Both the position numbers and the translations under genes were made by a program. The notes under the pieces are model-generated. The model searched no databases. It was not told where the DNA came from and saw only the letters and a program-made list of their open reading frames with translations. Shown piece after piece: positions 42,454-51,100 of a stretch of 64,000 nucleotides of DNA. Within the stretch, counting starts at the first letter, position 1. Every line of letters begins with the position of its first letter. Source of the stretch: SZUA-35 sp965530755 (GTDB lineage Bacteria; Actinomycetota; Acidimicrobiia; Acidimicrobiales; SZUA-35); NCBI GenBank assembly GCA_965530755.1, contig CBESNA010000012.1, positions 26,288 to 90,287 on the forward strand. Reading direction: 5' to 3'.

Positions 42454-43278
42454 ATGCGTATTCTTCTCACGAACGACGACGGCATCGACTCGGTCGGCCT
42501 GCACGTGCTGGCCGAAGCAATGAAACCGTTCGGCGACGTGGTGATCGTCGCCCCAGACGACGAGTTCAGCGGCGCCGGAGCGGCCATCGGTGCCATCTGG
42601 GCCATGAAGCCCGAGGTCGAGCGGCATCATCTCGAGGGTTTCGACGAGGCATGGGCCGTGTCCGGCCCGCCTGCCCTGTGCGTGATGTTCGCCAGGATGG
42701 GTGCCTTCGGTCCGATCCCCGATCTGATCGTCAGCGGCATCAATCCCGGTGCCAACGTCGGACGCTCGGTGTACCACTCTGGGACCATCGGCGCCTGCCT
42801 CACCGGCAGGAACGGCGGCATCACGGGCGTGGCTGTGAGCCAGTCGGTGCACGACTTCGGCGTCGAGGGTCAGGCCTGGGAAGATTCGATCAAGGGCCTC
42901 CATTGGGAGACGGCGGCAGCGGTCGCCGCCGCGGCGGTCGAGGGCATCATCGCTGCACCGCCGGCTGAGGCAGCGGTGCTCAACATCAACGTGCCGGACG
43001 TCCCCGTCGACGAGCTCGGCCGCTGGGAGTGGACCACCGTCGGTCAGGTCCCTCCCCGGGCGATGTCCAAGGCGACACTGTCACCCAAGACGGGACACAC
43101 CGATCGGTTCCACGTCGACCTGAGCTACGGCGACGCCACAGACCAGCCGATCGGCACCGACACTGCGGCGATTCAGGACGGCCATGTCTCGCTGACGTGG
43201 CTCACGAAACTGGCTGCGCTCGACCTGTCGACTCCCCAAGTGGATGTCGCAGTCGACGCTCTGATCAGCCCTCGCTGA
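42454..43278 (+). CDS. surE: 5'/3'-nucleotidase SurE
   Basis: A 274-residue survival protein SurE, a metal-dependent phosphatase of nucleoside monophosphates. MRILLTNDDGIDSVGLHVLAEA carries the paired Asp metal ligands, VAPDDEFSGAG the Ser, and IVSGINPGANVGRSVYHSGTIGA the second Asn ligand. ATG 42454 lies 8 nt after TACCGT (42440-42445). It is followed by the glycine riboswitch. SurE is often near pcm/nlpD in Proteobacteria, but not here. Confidence 0.92.
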   Translation: MRILLTNDDGIDSVGLHVLAEAMKPFGDVVIVAPDDEFSGAGAAIGAIWAMKPEVERHHLEGFDEAWAVSGPPALCVMFARMGAFGPIPDLIVSGINPGANVGRSVYHSGTIGACLTGRNGGITGVAVSQSVHDFGVEGQAWEDSIKGLHWETAAAVAAAAVEGIIAAPPAEAAVLNINVPDVPVDELGRWEWTTVGQVPPRAMSKATLSPKTGHTDRFHVDLSYGDATDQPIGTDTAAIQDGHVSLTWLTKLAALDLSTPQVDVAVDALISPR

Positions 43279-43344
43279 CCCGGCTCGAACCCATTCCCCG
43301 CGTCCTGGGGAAAGCGAGGTAAGTTCTCCCAAGGTCTTACCGCA

Positions 43345-43512
43345 TCGTGGGAGAGAGGTCGGCTCGTCCGGCCCACCGAAGGAGCAACCGCCCCGGAAAC
43401 TCTCAGGTACCCGTACCGCGATGAGTTGACCACTCTGGAGAGCATCGTTCGATCGGTCACCGAAGGGGAAAGGGATCTCACGATCTCCAAACTCTCAGGT
43501 CCACTGACAGAG
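43345..43512 (+). promoter_or_regulatory. Tandem glycine riboswitch
   Basis: Two glycine aptamers in series upstream of gcvT. The first runs from GTGGGAGAG (43348) through CACCGAAGGAGCAA to GGAAACTCTCAGGTACC; the second from CTCTGGAGAGC through CACCGAAGGGGAAA to CAAACTCTCAGG and CTGACAGAGG. The doubled GGAGAG / CCGAAGG / AACTCTCAGG pattern is diagnostic. Binding glycine turns on the glycine cleavage genes. Boundaries are approximate. Confidence 0.95.
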
Positions 43513-43540
43513 GGGGCACCCGACGACTTCGAGGTGTCCC
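43513..43540 (+). promoter_or_regulatory. Expression-platform hairpin before gcvT
   Basis: GGGGCACC (43513-43520) can pair with GGTGTCCC (43533-43540) with one G-U pair and a 12-nt loop. The right arm contains GAGGTG, the likely ribosome binding site just before GTG 43542. This suggests translational control by the riboswitch. Confidence 0.55.
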
Positions 43541-43541
43541 T

Positions 43542-44654
43542 GTGTCCGAACTGAACTCCGCTGACCTGCAACGCACCGCACTCCATCAGCTCCATCTCGA
43601 TGCCGGCGGTCGCATGGTCGACTTCGCCGGCTGGGATCTGCCCATCCAGTACGAGGGTGTGATCGCCGAACACACCTGGACCCGCACGTCGGCCTCCCTG
43701 TTCGATGTCAGCCACATGGGCGTGGTCGAGATCCGAGGCGAGAACCCCGGCCTCAGCCTCGAGCGGCTCACACCGGCCGGCGTCTCGACCCTCGCCGAAG
43801 GCCGCCAGCGATACGGACTCCTCACGAACGACGACGGCGGGATCATCGACGACTTCATGGTCGCCAACTGGGGCAGCCATCTCGCGATGGTCGTGAATGC
43901 ATCCCGGGCTGCCGTCGACGTTCCCCACCTCATCGGCAGGCTCCCGGACTGCGATGTCCGATTCATGCTCGACACGTCGCTGCTGGCGTTGCAGGGCCCA
44001 GCTGCCGCCGCCGTGATCGAACGCCTGGCGCCTGCGCTGAACGAGATGGTCTTCCTCGACGTGAAGACCGCCGAGATCAACGGCATCGAGGTCGCGGTGT
44101 CTAGATCCGGCTACACCGGCGAAGACGGTTTCGAACTGACCGTCTCGGGGGCTGACGCTGCGGTCGCGGTCGCCAACCTGCTCCTCGAACAGCCCGAGGT
44201 TCGGTGGGCAGGGCTCGGCGCTCGCGACACGTTGCGGCTCGAAGCCGGACTCCATCTCTACGGCAACGATCTCGACGAGACGGTCAGCCCCGTCGAAGCC
44301 GACCTGTTGTGGACCATGCCGAAGCGGCGACGTGAAGCCCTCGACTTCCCCGGTGGCGAACGCATCGGGCGCGAACTCGCCGACGGTGCTCCCCGACGCA
44401 GAGTCGGCCTCCGCCCCGAGGGGAAGCGTCCCGTCCGCGATCACACGAGCCTGCGCACCGAGGCCGGCACCGACGCCGGAACCGTCACCTCTGGTGGCTA
44501 CGGACCGACCGTCGAGCACCCCATCGCCATGGCCCTCGTCACCCCCGACCTCTCCGAAGTCGGCACCGAGTTGATCGCCGATGTCCGAGGTACCGACGTC
44601 CCATGCGTCGTCGCCCCACTCCCCTTCGCACCCCACCGCTACGCCAGGAGCTGA
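43542..44654 (+). CDS. gcvT: Glycine cleavage system T protein (aminomethyltransferase)
   Basis: Transfers the methylene group from the aminomethyl-lipoyl arm of H protein to tetrahydrofolate. The 370 residues show LFDVSHMGVVEIRG, GRQRYGLLTNDDGGIIDDFMV, SRSGYTGEDGFEL and ARDTLRLEAGLHLYGNDLDETVSP, all typical of T protein. GTG 43542 is next to the riboswitch hairpin. The gene is one nt from the gcvP start. The H protein gene, which usually lies between T and P, is absent, so gcvH must be elsewhere. Confidence 0.96.
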   Translation: MSELNSADLQRTALHQLHLDAGGRMVDFAGWDLPIQYEGVIAEHTWTRTSASLFDVSHMGVVEIRGENPGLSLERLTPAGVSTLAEGRQRYGLLTNDDGGIIDDFMVANWGSHLAMVVNASRAAVDVPHLIGRLPDCDVRFMLDTSLLALQGPAAAAVIERLAPALNEMVFLDVKTAEINGIEVAVSRSGYTGEDGFELTVSGADAAVAVANLLLEQPEVRWAGLGARDTLRLEAGLHLYGNDLDETVSPVEADLLWTMPKRRREALDFPGGERIGRELADGAPRRRVGLRPEGKRPVRDHTSLRTEAGTDAGTVTSGGYGPTVEHPIAMALVTPDLSEVGTELIADVRGTDVPCVVAPLPFAPHRYARS

Positions 44655-44655
44655 C

Positions 44656-47553
44656 ATGACGACCCCCACCGATGTGTTTGCCGACCGCCACATCTCGCTG
44701 ACCGACTCCGAGCGGGCCAAGATGCTCGCCGATCTCGGCTACGAGTCCGCCGCCGCCTTGCTCGAAGCAGCCGTTCCCGAGGGCATCCAGATGGACGGCC
44801 CGCTCGTGTTGCCGGCTGCGCTCACCGAGACCGAAGCGCTGGCCAGACTTCGCGGCATCGCAGACCAGAACTCCGTCGCCACCTCGCTGATCGGCATGGG
44901 CTGGAACGACTGCATCACTCCCCCAGTGATCCGTCGCAACATGATCGAGAGCCCCGCCTGGTACACGGCCTACACCCCGTACCAGCCCGAGATCAGCCAG
45001 GGCCGGCTCGAGATGCTGCTCGTGTTCCAGACCATGGTCGCCGACCTGACCGGCTGCGATCTCGCCAACGCGTCCATGCTCGACGAAGCCACCGCTGCCG
45101 CTGAAGCCATGACCCTGTTGCGCCGCGCCGGCAAGAGCAAGAGCAGCGGCTTCTTCGTCGACGCCGACTGCCACCCCCAGACGATCGCCGTGGTCCAGAC
45201 CCGAGCCGAACCGCTCAGCATCGATGTCACCGTCGGGGACCCGACCACCGACCTCGATCCCTCGCTGGTCTTCGGTGCATTGCTCGCCCAGCCGGGATCC
45301 AGCGGTCGGCTGATCGACGTCGCACCGATCATCGACGCCCTCCATGAAGCTGGCGCGCTCGCTGCGGTCACCACCGATCTATTGGCCTGCACGCTCCTCA
45401 CTCCCCCCGGCGAGCTCGGGGCCGACGTGGTGGTCGGCTCGGCGCAGCGCTTCGGTGTGCCGATGGGTTTCGGCGGTCCGCATGCCGGCTTCATCGCCAC
45501 CCGCGAGAAGATGGCCCGTTCGCTTCCCGGCCGCCTCGTCGGCGTCTCGATCGACAGCGCCGGCAAACCGGCCTATCGCCTTGCACTGCAGACGCGCGAG
45601 CAGCACATCCGCCGCGAAAAGGCGACATCGAACATCTGCACCGCTCAGGCCTTGCTGGCCAACGTTGCCGCGGCATACGCGTGCTGGCATGGCCCGGAAG
45701 GCCTCACCCAGATCGCCGACCGAGTGCACGGCCTCACCGCCACCGTTCAGGCCTCATTGGCCGCGGCGGGGTTCACAACAAACGAGACGTTCTTCGACAC
45801 GCTCACCGTGTCGACCCCAGGACGGGCCGGAGAGATCATGGAGGCAGCCGCCGAAGCGGGCATCAACCTCCGCCGGGTCGACAGCGACCATGTCGGCATG
45901 TCGTTCGACGAGACCACCACACCACGGGTCGTCAGTGCCCTCACCAACTGTTTCGGTGTCAAGGACGGCCCGTCACGCGTGCCGACGGAGGAGGCACGCA
46001 CCGTCGAGCCGCCCCGGATCGACGGCGTCGGTCAGGCGAGAGCCGAACAGACCAGCGACGCGATCCCTTCCCATCTCGCCCGAGGGTCTGAGTTCCTGAC
46101 CGACGCCAGGTTCCACAACTTCCGGTCCGAGCACGAGATGCTCCGCTGGCTGCGCAAGCTCAGCGATCGCGACCTGGCGCTCGACCGCACGATGATCCCC
46201 CTTGGATCCTGCACGATGAAGCTGAATGCCACCGCCGAGATGGAGCCGATCAGCTGGCCGGAGTTCGCCGCCATCCACCCGTTCGCACCGGCTGATCAGA
46301 CCGCCGGCTATCGCCAACTCATCTCTGAGCTGGAGGCCACACTGGCGGAGATCACCGGCTACGACCGGGTGTCGCTGCAACCGAACGCCGGAAGCCAGGG
46401 CGAGTACGCCGGCCTCCTCGCAATCCGGGCGTATCACCACAGTCGCGGCGACAACGATCGCAACGTCTGCCTGATCCCATCGTCGGCCCACGGCACGAAC
46501 GCCGCCTCCGCTGTCCTCGCCGGCATGCAAGTGATCGTGGTGGCCTGCAACGATCAGGGCGATGTCGACCTGGCCGATCTCGAAGCCAAGCTCGACGAGC
46601 ACGGACCGCGTCTCGCGGCGCTGATGATCACCTATCCGTCGACCCACGGTGTCTACGAGGCGGCGGTCGGCGACATCTGTTCCCGAGTCCACGACGCTGG
46701 CGGCCAGGTCTACGCAGACGGCGCCAATTTGAACGCCCTCGTCGGGATCGCCAGACCAGGCCGGTTCGGGTCAGACGTAAGCCATCTCAATCTTCACAAG
46801 ACCTTCTGCATCCCGCATGGCGGCGGCGGCCCCGGAGTCGGGCCGATCGGAGTCGGCAAACACCTCGCTCCGTTCCTGCCTGGGCACCCCGTCGTCGCCG
46901 ATGCAGGACCACCCGAGATGGGCCCCGTGTCCGGCGCTCCCTGGGGTTCGGCCGGCATCCTGCCGATTTCCTGGATGTACATCCAGCTGATGGGCCCGGA
47001 TGGCCTCCGCCGCGCCACCGAGGGTGCCGTGCTCGCCGCCAACTACGTCGCCCGGCGCCTCGGTGAGCACTATCCGGTGCTCTACACCGGACCGAACGGG
47101 CTCATCGCCCACGAATGCATCATCGACATCCGCCCGATCACCGAGGCAACCGACGTGTCGGTCGACGATGTGGCGAAACGTCTCACAGACTGCGGATTCC
47201 ACGCTCCGACCATGAGCTTCCCCGTGGCCGGCACGCTCATGATCGAACCGACCGAGAGCGAGAGCCTCGCCGAGCTCGATCGATTCTGCGACGCCATGGT
47301 CGTCATCAAGCGCGAGATCGACCAGGTGGCGAGCGGTCAGGTGAGCGTCGAGGACAGCGCGCTCCGGCACGCACCTCACACGGCGGAGATGGTGACCGCG
47401 ACCGAGTGGGACCGCCCCTACACACGTCAGCAGGCGGCGTTTCCTCTGCCGGGGATGGAAGCAGACAAGTACTTCCCGCCGGTCGGACGCCTCAACAACG
47501 CCCACGGCGACCGACACCTCGCCTGCAGCTGCCCCCCGCTCAGTGCCTATTGA
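44656..47553 (+). CDS. gcvP: Glycine dehydrogenase (decarboxylating), P protein
   Basis: PLP enzyme that decarboxylates glycine and passes the aminomethyl group to H protein. A single-chain 965-residue form (not split into P1/P2): TDVFADRHISLTDSE at the N-terminus, GMGWNDCITPPVIRRNM, and HLNLHKTFCIPHGGGGPG with the PLP Lys at about 715. ATG 44656 follows a GGAG site 6 nt upstream. Controlled with gcvT by the riboswitch. The final codons lie in a 16-bp tandem repeat. Confidence 0.97.
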   Translation: MTTPTDVFADRHISLTDSERAKMLADLGYESAAALLEAAVPEGIQMDGPLVLPAALTETEALARLRGIADQNSVATSLIGMGWNDCITPPVIRRNMIESPAWYTAYTPYQPEISQGRLEMLLVFQTMVADLTGCDLANASMLDEATAAAEAMTLLRRAGKSKSSGFFVDADCHPQTIAVVQTRAEPLSIDVTVGDPTTDLDPSLVFGALLAQPGSSGRLIDVAPIIDALHEAGALAAVTTDLLACTLLTPPGELGADVVVGSAQRFGVPMGFGGPHAGFIATREKMARSLPGRLVGVSIDSAGKPAYRLALQTREQHIRREKATSNICTAQALLANVAAAYACWHGPEGLTQIADRVHGLTATVQASLAAAGFTTNETFFDTLTVSTPGRAGEIMEAAAEAGINLRRVDSDHVGMSFDETTTPRVVSALTNCFGVKDGPSRVPTEEARTVEPPRIDGVGQARAEQTSDAIPSHLARGSEFLTDARFHNFRSEHEMLRWLRKLSDRDLALDRTMIPLGSCTMKLNATAEMEPISWPEFAAIHPFAPADQTAGYRQLISELEATLAEITGYDRVSLQPNAGSQGEYAGLLAIRAYHHSRGDNDRNVCLIPSSAHGTNAASAVLAGMQVIVVACNDQGDVDLADLEAKLDEHGPRLAALMITYPSTHGVYEAAVGDICSRVHDAGGQVYADGANLNALVGIARPGRFGSDVSHLNLHKTFCIPHGGGGPGVGPIGVGKHLAPFLPGHPVVADAGPPEMGPVSGAPWGSAGILPISWMYIQLMGPDGLRRATEGAVLAANYVARRLGEHYPVLYTGPNGLIAHECIIDIRPITEATDVSVDDVAKRLTDCGFHAPTMSFPVAGTLMIEPTESESLAELDRFCDAMVVIKREIDQVASGQVSVEDSALRHAPHTAEMVTATEWDRPYTRQQAAFPLPGMEADKYFPPVGRLNNAHGDRHLACSCPPLSAY

Positions 47554-47604
47554 GGGCAGTGCCTACTGAGACCAGCGCTTGCTGAGACCAACACCTACTG
47601 GCGG
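47541..47604. repeat. 16-bp degenerate tandem repeat covering two stop codons
   Basis: Four 16-bp units, based on CAGTGCCTACTGAGAC, run from the gcvP 3' end into the convergent DUF3499 gene. The first unit holds the gcvP TGA (47551-47553) and the fourth the DUF3499 TAG (47597-47595). Confidence 0.8.
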
Positions 47605-48032
47605 AAGGCTCGTCGCAACAACGGAGTCGACGCGTCGTCGATCGCAGCCGGATGAATCGAAGCTCCGCCAGGGTCAGTCGGGTCGTCATCCCAGGGGAAC
47701 CCCGAGATCGTCGGCGCCGTGCGTCGCAGCGACGGCCGAACCGACGGGCCGGCAACGGTCGGAGCGAAGGTCGCGGTCCGGGAGTGGATCATCGGGGTGT
47801 GACGCGGCGGCCGCACCTCGTCGACCACGAGACGTTGCTGCGTGAAGGTGCGCTGATCGTGGAGCGTCCACCCCATCGGGGCATTGCGGTTGGCGACATG
47901 GGTGCGACAGACCGGAATACCGGCAACCGAATCGGCGAGATCGACGATGATCACCTTGGACTGCTCGGCGTCGAACTGCACACTTGCCGCTGCCACTTCA
48001 CGACAACTCATGCGAGCGCACACCAGAGCCAT
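47595..48032 (-). CDS. DUF3499 family protein
   Basis: A 145-residue actinobacterial protein of the DUF3499 family: the N-terminal ALVCARMSCREVAAASVQF, then VIIVDLADSVAGIPVCRTH and NAPMGWTLHDQRT; the Cys (5, 10) and the VCRTH pair could bind zinc. A disordered Pro/Ser-rich tail follows. Function unknown. ATG 48032 lies 7 nt from TACCGT (minus strand 48045-48040), a leaderless layout. Convergent with gcvP; divergent from the xdhC-like gene. Confidence 0.75.
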   Translation of the reverse strand: MALVCARMSCREVAAASVQFDAEQSKVIIVDLADSVAGIPVCRTHVANRNAPMGWTLHDQRTFTQQRLVVDEVRPPRHTPMIHSRTATFAPTVAGPSVRPSLRRTAPTISGFPWDDDPTDPGGASIHPAAIDDASTPLLRRAFRQ

Positions 48033-48113
48033 GGAAACAACGGTAGTTCTGGGTGGGTCCCCGTCGGTGGATGTACCTGTGCGGTGAGCAGGTCTCGCCG
48101 CCATGATGGGGCA

Positions 48114-49106
48114 ATGGATGCCGCAGTCACTCCCCTCTTGGATGCGCTCGGGCGCGACCGCGAGGCCTCGTTGGTTCGAGTCGTGTCGCTGCGGGGTTTC
48201 GGTCTCCGCGACGCCGCCGACGGCGCTGTCGTCGCTGACGGGGTCCTCCACGGGTCGATTCTCGGCGGACTCGCCGATGCAGCCATCCTCGACGAAACAT
48301 CGAACGGCGAGGGCCGGCGAGCCTTCCGGACGTCGGTGACCGATCGAGCGGCGGACGCCGCCGGAATGGTCTGCGGCGGATCGGCCAACCTGCTCCTGAC
48401 GCCGATCGCCGAGCTTCCGAACGAGCTCGCAGACCTCCTTCGGTCGGCTCAGCCCCTTGCCGTGGTCACTGCCGTCGACGGCTCGTCTGGCGACCTCGTG
48501 GTCACTCGCAAGAACACATTCGGTACGCTCGGACCCGAGCATGCTGGAGATCTCGAGCAGGCAGTCGACCTCGCCCGATCGCAGCTGGATGCCGGCACCA
48601 CCGCCGTCGTCGAGCATGACCTGCCGCACGGAACGATGGTCATCTCCACCATCGTGCCGAGTACGCGTTGCCTCGTGGTCGGCTCCGGGCCCATGGCCGA
48701 GGCGATCCGCGCCCTGGGAGCACTTCTGGGCTGGGACATGACGGTTGCCGAGTCGGTCGAACTCGCCGCCGACTTCGTTGTCGGTGCCGGGCCGGCCGAT
48801 GCCCTCGCCGTTTTGAGTCACGATGCCGCTGTCGATGTGCCGATCCTCGACGCCGCCCTCCGGTCACCGATCGGCTACATCGGCGGCATGGGGTCTCGCG
48901 GCACGCAGACACGCCGCCGGGCATCGCTCGCAGAGCGAGGTCACGACGACAACGCCGTGGGCCGAATCCACGGTCCCATCGGGCTCGATCTCGGTTCCCG
49001 CACGCCGGCCGAGACCAGTGTCGCGATCGTCGCCGAGATCCTCGCCCACCGGTCCGGTCGCGTTCCCGGCCGACTCACCGACGGCGCCGGCCCCATCAAC
49101 GGCTGA
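48114..49106 (+). CDS. XdhC/CoxI family protein
   Basis: A 330-residue protein with an N-terminal XdhC/CoxI domain and a C-terminal Rossmann domain (RCLVVGSGPMAEAIRALGALLGWDMTVAES, then SPIGYIGGMGSRGTQTRRRASL). In other bacteria these proteins load or sulfurate the molybdenum cofactor of xanthine or CO dehydrogenase. No such enzyme genes lie in this window, though a MOSC remnant, also linked with Mo cofactor, is 9 kb away. Start ATG 48114 precedes the conserved first helix; a longer frame is not supported. Confidence 0.78.
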   Translation: MDAAVTPLLDALGRDREASLVRVVSLRGFGLRDAADGAVVADGVLHGSILGGLADAAILDETSNGEGRRAFRTSVTDRAADAAGMVCGGSANLLLTPIAELPNELADLLRSAQPLAVVTAVDGSSGDLVVTRKNTFGTLGPEHAGDLEQAVDLARSQLDAGTTAVVEHDLPHGTMVISTIVPSTRCLVVGSGPMAEAIRALGALLGWDMTVAESVELAADFVVGAGPADALAVLSHDAAVDVPILDAALRSPIGYIGGMGSRGTQTRRRASLAERGHDDNAVGRIHGPIGLDLGSRTPAETSVAIVAEILAHRSGRVPGRLTDGAGPING

Positions 49107-49117
49107 GACGCTTCTCC

Positions 49118-50092
49118 ATGAGCAAGACAGATCCCGAGAGCAAGACAGATCCCGAGAGCAAGACAGGGACGCCGCTCCGAATGACGCCATACGGCGCCCG
49201 GTGGGAGCCACCGGCGAGCGCCCGCAAGCGGGTTGCCGAACTCATCCAGCGCGGGTTCCGCATGGTTGGTTCCGCCACTGCGTCGCTACGGGTCGATCCC
49301 GATTATCTCGTCATCGGCACCAAGCGGGGCGGGACCACTTCCATGGCTCGCTGGCTACTCGACCACCCAGACGTCCGGGGTCTGTATCCCGAAGTGGAGC
49401 GCCGGAAGGGCACGTACTTCTTCGACGTGAACTACGGGCGGGGCCATCGCTGGTACCGCTCGCACTTCCCTGTCCGATTCGTCCATCGAGCGCGAGGGCG
49501 GCTGCGAGGAACGACGCCTCTGATCGGCGATGCGACTCCCTACTACCTTCACCATCCACACGCGCCAGCCCGGGCGAGACGGCACGCACCGGCTGCCAAG
49601 ATCATCGTGCTGTTGCGCGACCCGGTCGACCGAGCGTTCGGACACTGGGCCGAAAGAACCCGCAACGGCATCGAGACGCTCGCGTTCGGCGAGGCCCTCG
49701 CGGCGGAGTCCGGGCGACTGGCAGGCGAGGAGCAGCGAATGATCGACGACCCGACCTACGTGAGCTTCGCCCATCAGCACTGGTCGTATGCCGACCAGGG
49801 CCAATATGCCCGCGGCCTCCGTCGATGGTTCGAGGCGTTCCCCACCGATCAGATCCTCGTGCTCCGCTCGGAGGATCTCTATGCCGACCCCGCCTCGATC
49901 TACGAGCAGACGCTGGACTTCCTCGGGCTCGCTCCGCACCAGCCATCCGACTTTGCGGCCTGGAACATGAAGCCGAAAGACCCCATCGACGATGCCGACC
50001 GAGCCTTCCTCGTGGCTGCGTTGCGAGACGGCGTGGCCGAACTGGAATCGTTCCTCGGAAGGTCGATGCACTGGGAAGGACTCTCCCCATGA
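49118..50092 (+). CDS. Sulfotransferase, heparan-sulfotransferase-like
   Basis: A 324-residue PAPS-dependent sulfotransferase. The 5'-phosphosulfate loop is YLVIGTKRGGTTSMARWL, and IVLLRDPVDRAFGHW is the 3'-phosphate site; GDATPYYLHHPHAPARAR and DLYADPASIYEQTLDFLGL are typical of the Sulfotransfer_1/heparan group. The N-terminus holds an 18-bp tandem repeat (SKTDPE twice). It should sulfate a carbohydrate or other hydroxyl acceptor. It lies 12 nt after the xdhC-like gene and overlaps the next sulfotransferase by 4 nt. Confidence 0.88.
   Translation: MSKTDPESKTDPESKTGTPLRMTPYGARWEPPASARKRVAELIQRGFRMVGSATASLRVDPDYLVIGTKRGGTTSMARWLLDHPDVRGLYPEVERRKGTYFFDVNYGRGHRWYRSHFPVRFVHRARGRLRGTTPLIGDATPYYLHHPHAPARARRHAPAAKIIVLLRDPVDRAFGHWAERTRNGIETLAFGEALAAESGRLAGEEQRMIDDPTYVSFAHQHWSYADQGQYARGLRRWFEAFPTDQILVLRSEDLYADPASIYEQTLDFLGLAPHQPSDFAAWNMKPKDPIDDADRAFLVAALRDGVAELESFLGRSMHWEGLSP
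49121..49164 (+). repeat. 18-bp tandem repeat at sulfotransferase N-terminus
   Basis: Two full units and a partial third of AGCAAGACAGATCCCGAG directly follow the start codon and encode SKTDPE repeated. The gene product is probably disordered here; copy-number variation would not shift the frame. Confidence 0.85.
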
Positions 50093-51081
50093 CCGAAGGC
50101 CACACGACCGAACGCGGTGAGACAGACGATCGACAGCGGGTGCTCTTCACCGGCGGCCTCGGCCGATCGGGCAGCACCCTCGTCGAGAAGCTGCTGAACG
50201 AGCTGCCCAACACGTTCAGTGTCGGGGAGACCGTTCACCTCTGGGAGCGCGGCGTCCGTGACCGGGAGCGATGCGGCTGTGGCGAGGCGTTCGACGTGTG
50301 CCCTCATTGGCAGGCCGTCGGAGCCGAGGCGTTCGGTTCCTGGGACGAGGTCGACGTGGAGCGGATGATCGATCTGCGATGGAAAGAGGATCGAAGCCGC
50401 CGCCTGCCCCAGATCTTCCGAGCGGTTCGATCGGGCGAGACGAGCGCCGCACAGGCCGAGTACCTCGACGCGATACGAACGGTCCTTCTCGCATCGGCCA
50501 CCGTCGCCGCCCGCACCAGCGGAGTTCCCCAGGAAGACATCGTCATCCTCGATTCGTCGAAACACCTCTCCACCGCTGCCCTGCTCGCCTGCGATCCCCG
50601 TCTCGACGTTCGGGTGCTGCACCTGATCCGTGATCCGCGCGGCGTCGCCTACTCGTGGATGAAAACCGTCGAACGCCCCGAGACCGACGGCGAGATCATG
50701 CCTCAGTACTCGGCCAAGCGAACGGCCGGTCGCTGGGTCACGGACAACCTCGGGTTCGACACACTCGGTTCGCTCGGTGTCCCCACACTGCGGGTCCGCT
50801 ACGAGGACGTCCTCGATGCCCCAGAGCAGCACATTCTCGACATCGCACGGTTCGCCAGCGCCCTCCACCCAGACACGACCGATCTGGATTTCATCGACGG
50901 CCGGAACGCCCATTTGTCGACACCGATGCACTCGATCGCCGGCAACCCGCTTCGGTTCGGTGGCGCCGACCTCGTTCTCGCCCTCGACGACGCGTGGCGG
51001 TCGAAGCTGCCGGACACCGACCGGCGAACGGTGGAACTGATCACCTTCCCGGTGATGGGACGCTTCGGCTACCAGCGGTAG
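50089..51081 (+). CDS. Sulfotransferase (second of tandem pair)
   Basis: A 330-residue sulfotransferase. The 5'-loop is LFTGGLGRSGSTLVEKLLNELP, and VLHLIRDPRGVAYSWMKTVE is the 3'-phosphate-binding segment; the Cys-rich ERCGCGEAFDVCPHW insertion is a mark of a bacterial group seen beside capsule or glycolipid genes. Its acceptor is unknown. ATGA overlap with the first sulfotransferase points to translational coupling, perhaps for different positions on one substrate. Length is normal; the protein is cytoplasmic. Confidence 0.88.
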   Translation: MTEGHTTERGETDDRQRVLFTGGLGRSGSTLVEKLLNELPNTFSVGETVHLWERGVRDRERCGCGEAFDVCPHWQAVGAEAFGSWDEVDVERMIDLRWKEDRSRRLPQIFRAVRSGETSAAQAEYLDAIRTVLLASATVAARTSGVPQEDIVILDSSKHLSTAALLACDPRLDVRVLHLIRDPRGVAYSWMKTVERPETDGEIMPQYSAKRTAGRWVTDNLGFDTLGSLGVPTLRVRYEDVLDAPEQHILDIARFASALHPDTTDLDFIDGRNAHLSTPMHSIAGNPLRFGGADLVLALDDAWRSKLPDTDRRTVELITFPVMGRFGYQR

Positions 51082-51100
51082 ACCGTCAGTCGGCCATGGT

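Noticed and set aside
47652..48113. Longer N-terminus for the xdhC-like gene
   Set aside because: It would lie antisense to the DUF3499 gene and has no domain features.
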